A stretch of 5,074 nucleotides of DNA from Magnetovibrio sp. (lineage in GTDB: Bacteria > Pseudomonadota > Alphaproteobacteria > Rhodospirillales > Magnetovibrionaceae): contig JAESSB010000086.1 of NCBI GenBank assembly GCA_016764335.1, positions 1 through 5,074 of the forward strand. The letters are read 5' to 3'. The notes below the pieces were generated by a model that made no database searches, was not told the origin of the DNA, and worked only from the letters and a program-made list of their open reading frames with translations. This document shows, piece by piece, positions 1 to 5,074 of the stretch. Within the stretch, counting starts at the first letter, position 1, and each line of letters starts with the position of its first letter. The translations under genes were made by a program, and so were the position numbers.

Positions 1-82
1 CATTGCTACGCGATATGACAAAACTGATGTCAGCTATATTGCAAATTGGAACCTAGCAGCGGGCATAATCGCCGCTAGATGA
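1..82 (+). CDS. IS5-like transposase, C-terminal end (partial)
   Basis: Frame 2 is open from the window edge to a TGA at 80-82 and encodes 26 residues beginning IATRYDKTDVSY. The IATRYDK block followed by a short hydrophobic tail (NLAAGIIAAR) is the usual C-terminal end of IS5-family DDE transposases, which cut and rejoin the ends of their IS. The stop lies directly against the inverted terminal repeat at 82-99, as expected when a transposase gene runs to the very end of its element. The catalytic DDE residues are outside the window. Family placement rests on this short motif and the terminal repeat, so the subgroup is not assigned. Confidence 0.7.
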   Translation, partial: IATRYDKTDVSYIANWNLAAGIIAAR

Positions 83-99
83 TTGTCAACAGGCCCTAG
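1..99 (+). mobile_element. Right end of an IS5-like insertion sequence
   Basis: The end of the transposase gene is followed by ATTGTCAACAGGCCCTAG (82-99). The exact reverse complement of these 18 bases occurs at 4977-4994, so this is a terminal inverted repeat of the element. The outermost CTAG fits the YTAR-type target sites known for some IS5-family elements, so the IS proper may end at 95 with CTAG being target DNA; this cannot be settled from one end. The right-hand copy begins at 4977 in the same orientation. Confidence 0.72.
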
Positions 100-323
100 A
101 TAATCCTAATAGAGCTGAATCATATACCGTAATTTTATTAACAAAGGCCGTTGATACGATTTCGACATTTCCTCAATCTTGTGCCTTTTATAGTCGTGAA
201 CAAAACGTTCGACGCTTTGTATATGAGCATTACAATACTTATTACAAATATGATGAGCAGACTGATACAGCTTATATTTTGCACATACTAAATGCCTCTC
301 AACTTCTAAATTCCTACATTTGA
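99..323 (+). pseudogene. RelE/ParE-family toxin, N-terminus lost at IS junction
   Basis: The frame 99-323 encodes about 74 residues starting DNPNRAESYTVILLTKAVDT and ending in a TGA. The order is typical of ParE/RelE toxins: an NP.RAES helix, an I..FP turn, then VRRFVYEHYNTYYKYDEQTD and the strand AYILHILNASQ. Members of this family are about 90-100 residues and act on DNA gyrase (ParE) or cleave mRNA on the ribosome (RelE); which one applies here is not visible. The first 20 or so residues are missing because the IS end sits directly upstream, and no in-frame start lies in the IS-proximal DNA. No antitoxin gene is seen on either side. I infer an inactive orphan remnant. Confidence 0.66.
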
Positions 324-359
324 AGGAGCTAAATTTCAATTGGAATACCTTAGCAGTCA

Positions 360-971
360 CTAAAATTCAAGGCCCAGTTTATGGAACAAGGAATTCATAG
401 TTTGATCGTATTCATCTTTAATTAATTGAGGATGCAGAACGGCTATTATGTACCAGTTCTTCTTATTTTGAGATGCGAAATACAACTCATAACCTTCGAC
501 TTCATAACTATATAATTTCCCATAATCAACATGCATATATGTATCGATAAGATTTCATACTCTACGGTACTGTTCATTGGGTTTTATCGCGAGATATATC
601 GCGTTGGATAGTAAATTTTGAATGGTTTGATATCCTCATCCTTCAAACCTTGGGTAAAATGAATGCGTATATATCCTATTGAAATCCCTGATTGCCCTAT
701 GGGAAATGAGGATTTTTCAATTTATCCCATTGTATGATTGTTTTATGTACTTGCCCTCTTTAATATCCCTATTTCATTTTCTTAAGGTCTCATTTTTGAT
801 GATCTGTTTCAATCTCCACATCCCCTTTTTTTCAATGTCAAAAGTGTTTATTTCAGTCATATTAAGGTCATTAATAAATAATAACCAGATTTTGAATTTT
901 ACATAATTAAATGGAACGGATAATTCAAAACATGGTTTCATTGGGTAAAATGGCCATATTATCCTCTCCAT
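360..971 (-). pseudogene. Unknown 203-codon frame with four in-frame TGA codons
   Basis: Read leftward from an ATG at 971 to a TAG at 362-360, the frame has no TAA or TAG and no need of a frameshift, but carries TGA at 776-774, 719-717, 638-636 and 557-555. The amino acids around the TGAs look like one continuous protein: FDIEKKGMWRLKQII, then IKQSYNGIN, FNRIYTHSFYPRFEG, QNLLSNAIYLAIKPNEQYRRV, and a last piece VDYGKLYSYEVEGYELYFAS...NWYIIAVL ending KLGLEF. The last uninterrupted piece (536-360, 58 codons) could be made from its own ATG. Reading TGA as Trp or Gly gives a plausible protein either way. I do not recognise the family. The ATG at 971 has no clear ribosome binding site. It is convergent with the toxin remnant and divergent from the ParA-like frame. 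It is probably a decayed gene; see the finding on TGA-only interruptions. Confidence 0.45.
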
Positions 972-1012
972 AAAACAACCGTGTTTTGAAGCGGTCCAAT
1001 TTACCCAACAAC

Positions 1013-1040
1013 ATTATATTCAAAAAAATCAATATACCAA
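1013..1040 (-). promoter_or_regulatory. Possible promoter for the leftward 203-codon frame
   Basis: On the minus strand TTGGTA (1040-1035) is followed after 16 bases by a perfect TATAAT (1018-1013). Transcription would start near 1006, about 35 bases before the ATG at 971. A second TATAAT-like box lies at 1055-1050 without a good -35 box. In such AT-rich DNA chance matches are common, so this is a candidate only. Confidence 0.35.
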
Positions 1041-1275
1041 ATTGCCTACATTATATTTAGTGGCATACAATGCTAGAAGCCTAATATTCCAGTATGCTTG
1101 TAAGGTAATAGACTATATTGCTTGTAGTACTGTAGGTCTGTGTAATTTTAGCACTAAAATTTGACTTCAACAGATATATGAATACCCTTAAAGTTAGAGG
1201 TCACAGATGCAGTGACATTCTGTGCTACTGGCACAATGAGTTCTTTAGATATAATTATTTTTTAAATTTAGGAAT
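1017..1275. other. Divergent intergenic region with dyads
   Basis: This AT-rich stretch separates the leftward frame (971) from the rightward ParA-like frame (1276). It holds a candidate promoter in each direction and a cluster of small dyads: GTCAC (1200-1204) pairs with GTGAC (1212-1216), and CACAG (1202-1206) pairs with CTGTG (1220-1224), just upstream of the rightward -35 box. Overlapping dyads at such a place could be an operator, for example for self-regulation of a partition-type gene, but no repeated iteron array is present. I see no coding frame or RNA gene here. Confidence 0.35.
1228..1255 (+). promoter_or_regulatory. Likely sigma-70 promoter of the ParA-like frame
   Basis: CTGGCA (1228-1233, four of six to consensus) is separated by 16 bases from a perfect TATAAT (1250-1255). 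The start would fall near 1262, giving a very short leader with AGGA (1270-1273) just before the ATG at 1276 or the GTG at 1279. The GTG has the better spacing from AGGA. Confidence 0.5.
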
Positions 1276-1887
1276 ATGGTGCCGATTAAACTGTTAATAA
1301 ACAATGGGGAATTATGAAGGCAATGAAAAACCACCCTCGCTTACACAATCTACAAAACTTCAAAAAATAATTTTAAGTGCATTACAAATGACATTAATAA
1401 TTCATCCGTAGATTTGCAGTGACTCATTCCAGAAAAAGACCTTTCTCACTTTGTAAGTCATGAAAAAATGGTGTTTTCAGAATCAGATAGTATAATATTT
1501 GATTTTTGGGGGAAACCCGACACAAGAATACTGGATATAGCGAAATCTGTTGATCTCATCATTATTCCAATTCATTACCAATCACAGAATGAATTAAAAT
1601 TAACAATCCAAAATATAAATGCATTCAAAGAACACAATTCAAATATTATCGTCGTTATTAACAATTGCAGCCCATCGGATGCAAAAGAAGCAAGGCTCGT
1701 TTTTTCTACAGTCATTCCAAATGTTCGCATCTTTGAAATATCTCACTCAAAGTTCATAAGGCGACTGGCTAACGAAAACCAAACTGTTTTTGAGGTGTCT
1801 GAGCAAAGCAAGGTAGATGCTTCACTATTAAACAAAAAAATCATTCCTCAAATCGAGGAAATTCTTAAATATGCAAAAATATACTAA
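1276..1887 (+). pseudogene. ParA/MinD-like P-loop ATPase, interrupted by three TGA codons
   Basis: The frame 1276-1887 has 203 sense positions, the size of small ParA-type ATPases, which position plasmids or cell components by ATP-driven dimerisation. It starts MVPIKLLINN, the usual first strand before the P-loop. The P-loop is damaged but its end KTTLAYTIYK is clear; the codon before K, where the invariant Gly of GKTT belongs, is TGA (1324-1326). Further TGAs are at 1315-1317 and 1420-1422. The rest is well kept: IIFDFWGKPDTR (Walker A'-like DFGG region with Trp for one Gly), the strand VDLIIIPI with YQSQNELKLTIQNIN, then NIIVVINN. The longest uninterrupted piece runs from an ATG at 1468 and lacks the ATP site, so it could not work as an ATPase. 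A decayed plasmid- or island-maintenance gene is the simplest reading. The next ORF starts 14 bases on. Confidence 0.66.
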
Positions 1888-1901
1888 TTAAAACATTAAG
1901 C

Positions 1902-2078
1902 ATGGAAAATACTAAAAAATTAGAATCCCTTATTGAATTTGCTAAAGAAGCAAGTAAACAAAAGGCAGACCTATCTGGGGATATACAAAATAAAAATAAG
2001 ACCATCGAAAAGAGGTCCATACGAATAGTTTCGTACTTAAAATCTTCTGAAAAAGAAAGACTTTTGTCGCTTATCTGA
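1902..2078 (+). CDS. Small ORF downstream of the ParA-like frame, 58 aa
   Basis: The ATG at 1902 lies 14 bases after the ParA-like stop and opens a 58-codon frame ending in TGA at 2076-2078. The protein is charged and predicted helical (MENTKKLESLIEFAKEASKQ...) and ends SSEKERLLSLI. ParA-type genes are often followed by a small partner that binds DNA or stimulates the ATPase, and the position suits such a role, but no domain is recognised. The ribosome binding site is weak. After the TGA the frame stays open through RETESNVIRCLILKFLKNK to a TAA at 2193-2195, so this may be the front part of a longer gene cut by the TGA. It is convergent with the AlpA gene. Confidence 0.5.
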   Translation: MENTKKLESLIEFAKEASKQKADLSGDIQNKNKTIEKRSIRIVSYLKSSEKERLLSLI

Positions 2079-2126
2079 AGAGAAACAGAATCAAATGTAA
2101 TTCGTTGTTTAATTTTGAAATTTCTC

Positions 2127-2172
2127 AAAAATAAAGAAAGGGATGACCAAGTGTGCATCTTGATCATCCCTT
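2127..2172 (-). terminator. Intrinsic terminator of the AlpA-family gene
   Basis: On the minus strand AAGGGATGATCAAG (2172-2159) pairs with CTTGGTCATCCCTT (2151-2138) across a 7-base loop: 14 pairs including one G-U. The stem is followed by a T-rich run down to 2127 (TTTCTTTATTTTT). It begins 5 bases after the AlpA stop. On the plus strand the stem has a C-A mismatch and is followed by TTGCCCC, so it would work mainly leftward. Confidence 0.85.
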
Positions 2173-2177
2173 GCCCC

Positions 2178-2405
2178 TCAGAAAGAAGTGTTTAAGTCGT
2201 TAGACGTATCACGAACGTTGAGGCGTTGAATAATCCACTCATCAACCTCAGACAGCACCCACGCCACCCGATTAGGCCCTAGCTGTACCCGTTTTGGGAA
2301 TTTACCAGATACCTCGAGCCGTGCAATGTGCTGAGGAGTGTAAGGAATTCCACAAACGCTTCTCAACTCTTTCTTTGATACAAGTCTGTTTTTGAACTTT
2401 GACAT
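2178..2405 (-). CDS. AlpA-family helix-turn-helix regulator
   Basis: The 75-residue protein has the AlpA/MerR-like winged helix layout: RLVSKKELRSVCGIPYTPQH (recognition helix region, about residues 7-26), IARLEVSGKFPKRVQLGPNR (wing, ends near 46), then VAWVLSEVDEWIIQRL. AlpA-type proteins are small DNA-binding activators or excision factors of prophages and genomic islands; the classic one activates a prophage integrase/excision gene. The start at 2405 is chosen over the in-frame ATG at 2459 because AGGGAG (2418-2413) stands 7 bases before it and because family members begin close to the LVS.KEL motif. The gene lies downstream of the ABC operon on the same strand but has its own promoter, leader and terminator. 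No integrase is in the window, so its target is not visible. Confidence 0.88.
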   Translation of the reverse strand: MSKFKNRLVSKKELRSVCGIPYTPQHIARLEVSGKFPKRVQLGPNRVAWVLSEVDEWIIQRLNVRDTSNDLNTSF

Positions 2406-2412
2406 CGAATTA

Positions 2413-2441
2413 CTCCCTAATGGGAGGCATCGCGACGCCTC
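2413..2441 (-). promoter_or_regulatory. AlpA leader: two exclusive hairpins around the ribosome binding site
   Basis: In the mRNA, CTCCC (2426-2422) can pair with GGGAG (2417-2413) over a 4-base loop, which buries the Shine-Dalgarno AGGGAG. Alternatively GAGGC (2441-2437) pairs with GCCTC (2428-2424), using the same CTC bases (2426-2424) and freeing the Shine-Dalgarno. Only one of the two can form at a time. As DNA the second element is a near-perfect 18-bp palindrome centred on TCGCGA (2430-2435), so it could instead be a protein operator. Confidence 0.45.
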
Positions 2442-2474
2442 AGTGTGAACAAACCGCACCGGATAGGCGTGCAG

Positions 2475-2503
2475 ATGCTATGTGTTTAAGAGTGAATTGT
2501 CTA
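2475..2503 (-). promoter_or_regulatory. Likely sigma-70 promoter of the AlpA gene
   Basis: On the minus strand TAGACA (2503-2498, five of six to consensus) is followed after exactly 17 bases by TAGCAT (2480-2475, four of six). Transcription would begin near 2468, giving a leader of about 60 bases that contains both alternative hairpins. The promoter lies just downstream of the ABC ATPase stop, so AlpA need not depend on that operon. Confidence 0.55.
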
Positions 2504-2520
2504 GTAACCTAGGCTTACGT

Positions 2521-2538
2521 TTATCCCGATGGGGATAA
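2521..2538 (-). repeat. Short hairpin over the ABC ATPase stop codon
   Basis: TTATCCC (2521-2527) and GGGATAA (2532-2538) form a perfect 7-bp stem with a 4-base loop; the TAA stop of the ATPase lies within the stem. No T-run follows, so it is not a classic intrinsic terminator. It could slow RNA decay from the 3' end or be a weak termination or pause site. Confidence 0.45.
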
Positions 2539-4526
2539 TTCAATAAAGCCACGGGTTCTCCAACGAGCCCTTACAAAGTTTTCAAAGTCATACTCTTCCT
2601 CAAGGTTTAATCCATCTACATGGTCGGAAATGATGATTTGAGGCATTTGACCTGTTTCGGTTTCAATTGTGTCGCATTGAATCGCAATTTCACTAAAGAA
2701 ACGTTCGACACATTTAATGTCATCATCTGATTGCCCTACTTTATCGATAGGCGCGAGTTCTTCAGGTGAGAATTCTGTTTTGTTATCGCGAGATATATTC
2801 GGAAAGTAAACCTGAGACGGTTGATCAAGGAACAATATGGGTGGAATTTTGCATTTATCACCAAGCTTGCAAAACAACTTTTGAAGACTAATGAAGAGTA
2901 CTAGGTGACAGTAAAGCCAATTGGCACCACTTCCCATTGATCTTAAAAATACTTTTTTGCCGTCGGCTCGTGTATTCCATAGGTCAAAGTTTTTAAGCAA
3001 AAACTTCAAATTAAGAGGTTTGTAAGAGGCCTCAAAATCTAGGTTTTCAGATATTGAGTTCATAGATTTATTGATAAATTCCTCGATATTTGCCATTTGA
3101 ATGTCAAGGCGATACTCCTTGATTTGATCCTTCAAGACTTTGATGGATTTCTTAATTTCTTTAATCTCATCTTCAATGTCCTTAGATGGATTATCCAATA
3201 AATCTTCCAAATAATTTTCAATTTTCAACTTAATTTTCAAGGCAGAATCGCGGATAGATTGACGCTTGCTCATTTTGTTAATTTGATTTTCAAGAGCTCG
3301 AATTTCGTTGTTAACAGTTAGCAATTCTGCTTTTTTAATTTTAATATCACTATCAATTTTATTTTCATTGCTTTGGAATGATTCCTTCATATACGGACTT
3401 TTCCGCAGCTCCGTATTTAACCACTTTACAGCACTGTCTAGTTTATTGATTTCAGCGACAAGAGGGGTTGTATCACTGTGACAAAAAGGGCATTCAATCT
3501 GAACGTCATCTGCTGATTGAGGGTATGATAAATCATCAATATTTTCAGAATATCTTATTGCATAATTAATTGAAGATTGAACATTTTTACGCTCAACTTC
3601 CATACTTCTAAGTTCAACAAAAAGGGTTGTTTGAATTTTTTCTAACTTGTTTAATTGCACTGAGAATTCGTCTGAAGATGAATCCACTTTCAAAGATAAT
3701 TCTTGCAACAACTCTAGCCATTTAGCAGGGTGTTGAACTAAAGCACTTTCTCCACCTTCTATCAAAGGGGTGCCTGTTAATGCGTAATATTCTGAGAGTA
3801 AAACTCTAAACTTCTCTTCTTTTTGTTTTTTCTCGATGTTTTTTCTAGGCAAAAGATTCTCTAATCGTCTCAGCACTGATTTTTTTTCGGATAACTCTTG
3901 CATAATGAGATAGTATTTTTGATCAACTAACCCTAAGAAAATTTTTAAATGCTCAACAACTTGTTCTCGTTTTTCTTTTCATCAAACCTATAAAACAGAG
4001 CATGCTTATTTGCGACAAGATTTTGATGCTGGAGCATAAAGGAAGTGAAACTTCTTATTGATGGTCTCGCTTTATTACGCCCTCCTCTATGCATTTTTTC
4101 TTCATTTGATGTTGCAACATCTGTTACATCCAAACCAAAATACTTTCCAAGTTCAGGCTTGAAATCCTTACTTGATAAGAAAAAGCTCTGATCAAAAAAA
4201 TCAGTTATAAGCTCTTCTGGATGAATATTTGTAATGTCTGTATCTGCTTCTCGTAGGAAAAGTTTATTTGATCCTAATGTTCGAGCTAAGACCAAATACA
4301 TGTTTTTAAAATGAAATATTGTAAAAAATAATTTTGCATTTTCGGATATAACTCCTTCAGGGATCGTATTTTCTGAACTGCCAAAGCAGTAGTCAAATAT
4401 CTCAATCAGAGCACTTTTTCCTGTTGAAGATTTACCCGTAATGACATTGAGGCCCTGTTCAAAAGAAACCTTATGAAGTTTATTGTCGTGATCGATTACT
4501 CCAAGACTAGAAAGATAGCAGTTCAT
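2521..4526 (-). pseudogene. DUF3732-type SMC-like ABC ATPase of an ABC-3C system, frameshifted
   Basis: Two frames together encode one protein of about 668 residues, the size I expect for DUF3732 proteins. The first runs from ATG 4526 to a TAA at 3947-3945; the second runs to TAA 2521. The change must occur near 3970-3969 in GAAAAGAAAAACG: one extra A would give FDEKKKREQVVEHLKIFLGL without a break. Visible parts: Walker A GKSSTGKS (31-38), Q-loop region LQHQN (165-169), a long coiled coil with a zinc-hook motif CPFC (346-349), signature-like SMGSGANW (530-537), Walker B ILFLDQPSQ (D568; Gln where the catalytic Glu usually stands), and H-loop IISDH (H636). Such ATPases sense and act on DNA or nucleoprotein as the core of ABC-three component conflict systems. 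The ATG overlaps the stop of the middle component (ATGA), so translation is coupled. It is inactive unless frameshifting occurs or the base is a sequencing error. Confidence 0.85.
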
Positions 4527-4993
4527 AATTCTTTGACCCCCAAAGCTCTGTAACAAGAAATAACATCGTATTTATTGAGTATTTTCCCTAAATTTTTTGC
4601 AGAATTTGTAGAGATGGATGAACAAGCTGATTTGTCAGGTTTCATATTGCTCAGGTGTACTTGCAAATCATCATCAACAGTGAGTGAGCTATTTTGAAGA
4701 AGTGCAATAAGTGATTGATTTGTGATTTCTTTATATTCTTGAACACGTTCACCTAAGCCAAATTGAACGTTGGGCTGACTTAAAAATGATTGGATTGTAC
4801 TTTTAATATTTGATGACTTCAGCTTATCTCTTGAAGCAGGATAGAGAACGAGAGGTAAAACAAGATATGATAGTAAGATGTTGTTAGGCCTTGCCTCAAC
4901 CATTTCATAAAAGGCTGTAATATAAGGGGCCACAATAAATGGGCTGAAATGTAAGGTGGATATATTATCAATTGCACTAGGGCCTGTTGACAA
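4523..4993 (-). CDS. ABC-3C system middle component, N-terminus replaced by IS end
   Basis: The body, AIDNISTLHFSPFIVAPYIT onward, with LLSYLVLPLVLYPASRDKL, matches the small (about 150 aa) middle components of ABC-three component systems, which link the ABC ATPase to the effector. The family match is from memory of the LVLPLVL motif, the size and the position directly before a DUF3732 ATPase. The only possible start upstream is the TTG at 4993, which lies in the IS terminal repeat; the first four to five residues (MSTGP) are therefore IS-encoded and an in-frame TAA stands right before it (4996-4994). Few native residues seem to be lost. The gene ends in TGA overlapping the ATPase ATG by four bases (ATGA). 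The original promoter and the upstream effector gene are cut off by the IS; any expression must now come from the IS side. Confidence 0.72.
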   Translation of the reverse strand: MSTGPSAIDNISTLHFSPFIVAPYITAFYEMVEARPNNILLSYLVLPLVLYPASRDKLKSSNIKSTIQSFLSQPNVQFGLGERVQEYKEITNQSLIALLQNSSLTVDDDLQVHLSNMKPDKSACSSISTNSAKNLGKILNKYDVISCYRALGVKEL

Positions 4994-5074
4994 TTAGAGG
5001 GTTCCCAATCTGCTCAAAATGTGATTCAAGCTTTCTTTTAGGAGAAAGTACTGATGAACCCAGATCGTTTTGTT
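4977..5074 (+). mobile_element. Left end of an IS5-like insertion sequence (partial)
   Basis: CTAGGGCCTGTTGACAAT (4977-4994) is the exact inverse of the IS end at 82-99 and marks where the element starts inside the 5' end of the middle-component gene. The DNA beyond it has no minus-strand frame that continues the ABC-3C operon convincingly. It holds a Shine-Dalgarno and a rightward start codon at 5054, so it fits the upstream region of the transposase gene. The outer CTAG may be duplicated target. Confidence 0.72.
5054..5074 (+). CDS. Probable transposase start (partial, 7 codons)
   Basis: ATG at 5054 is preceded by AGGAG (5040-5044) with 9 bases between and starts MNPDRFV before the window ends. 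Its place 60 bases inside the IS end and its direction, the same as the transposase tail at 1-82, suggest it is the N-terminus of the same type of transposase. Seven residues are too few to identify it on their own. Confidence 0.55.

Noticed and set aside
106..360. Minus-strand 84-codon ORF
   Set aside because: It is antisense to the toxin remnant at 99-323, whose plus-strand translation fits the RelE/ParE family well; the minus product has no recognisable features.
679..906. Plus-strand 75-codon ORF, hydrophobic
   Set aside because: It lies opposite the leftward 203-codon frame. Its Phe/Leu/Ile-rich product is what the antisense of an AT-rich gene gives, and it has no ribosome binding site.
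994..1013. ACCCAAC as an integron attC core site
   Set aside because: It fits RYYYAAC, but no partner GTTRRRY with nested inner arms at attC spacing was found.
1865..2167. Minus-strand 100-codon ORF
   Set aside because: It overlaps the small rightward ORF and begins within the AlpA terminator stem, with no start signal.
2406..2459. Longer AlpA start at 2459
   Set aside because: It would run through the palindromes and the AGGGAG site, which is placed correctly for the ATG at 2405; the extra residues are not typical of the family.
584..2798. A 16-base direct repeat TTATCGCGAGATATAT at 584-599 and 2783-2798
   Set aside because: The second copy is inside the ATPase coding region and no other similarity surrounds either copy; it may be chance in AT-rich DNA.
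4977..5072. Open minus-strand frame (31 codons, ending IVNRP) overlapping the middle component, first taken as the effector's C-terminus
   Set aside because: The stop and last residues lie in the IS terminal repeat, so the frame is IS DNA read in antisense, not the upstream operon gene.
1..5074. Whole window in a code where UGA is sense
   Set aside because: AlpA, the middle component (with its ATGA overlap), the toxin and the transposase all end sensibly in TGA, and the ABC ATPase uses TGG for Trp with no internal TGA. Only the 360-2195 frames raise the question.

Overview
The window looks like accessory DNA from a low-GC bacterium. The AlpA-type regulator, the IS5-like ends and good Shine-Dalgarno sites suggest a gammaproteobacterium, but this is inference; no rRNA or core gene is present to place it. 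Both edges are insertion sequence (IS) DNA. The left edge (1-99) holds the last 26 codons of an IS5-like transposase and a terminal repeat. The right edge (4977-5074) holds the inverted copy of the same 18-bp terminus and the first codons of a plus-strand gene, probably the transposase. The two IS parts are therefore in the same orientation: either two direct copies bracketing the segment, or one IS on a circular molecule.

Left part (99-2195) is worn accessory DNA. Next to the IS is a RelE/ParE-family toxin that lost its N-terminus (99-323). A leftward 203-codon frame of unknown family follows (971-360), then a divergent promoter region. A rightward ParA-like ATPase frame (1276-1887) and a small ORF (1902-2078) complete this part. 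These last three frames are interrupted by eight TGA codons in all but by no TAA or TAG, and need no frameshift. In the ParA frame one TGA sits at the invariant Gly of the P-loop. Ordinary decay is the default reading, but the TGA-only pattern deserves a check.

Right part (2178-4993, all leftward) is a defence-type module. It carries a middle component of an ABC-three component (ABC-3C) system (4523-4993), whose TGA overlaps the ATG of a DUF3732/SMC-like ABC ATPase (4526-2521). The ATPase has Walker A, a CPFC zinc hook, a signature motif, a modified Walker B and an H-loop. It is broken into two frames by a one-base shift in an A5 run near 3970. The IS at the right edge has replaced the first codons of the middle component and separated it from the effector gene expected upstream, so this copy is probably inactivated or newly promoted by the IS. 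Downstream is an AlpA-family regulator gene (2405-2178) with its own likely promoter, a leader that can form two exclusive hairpins over the ribosome binding site, and a strong intrinsic terminator (2172-2127).

Together the window reads as a mobile island fragment: a phage-defence candidate plus an island regulator, next to remnants of plasmid-like maintenance genes, disrupted by IS insertion and point decay.
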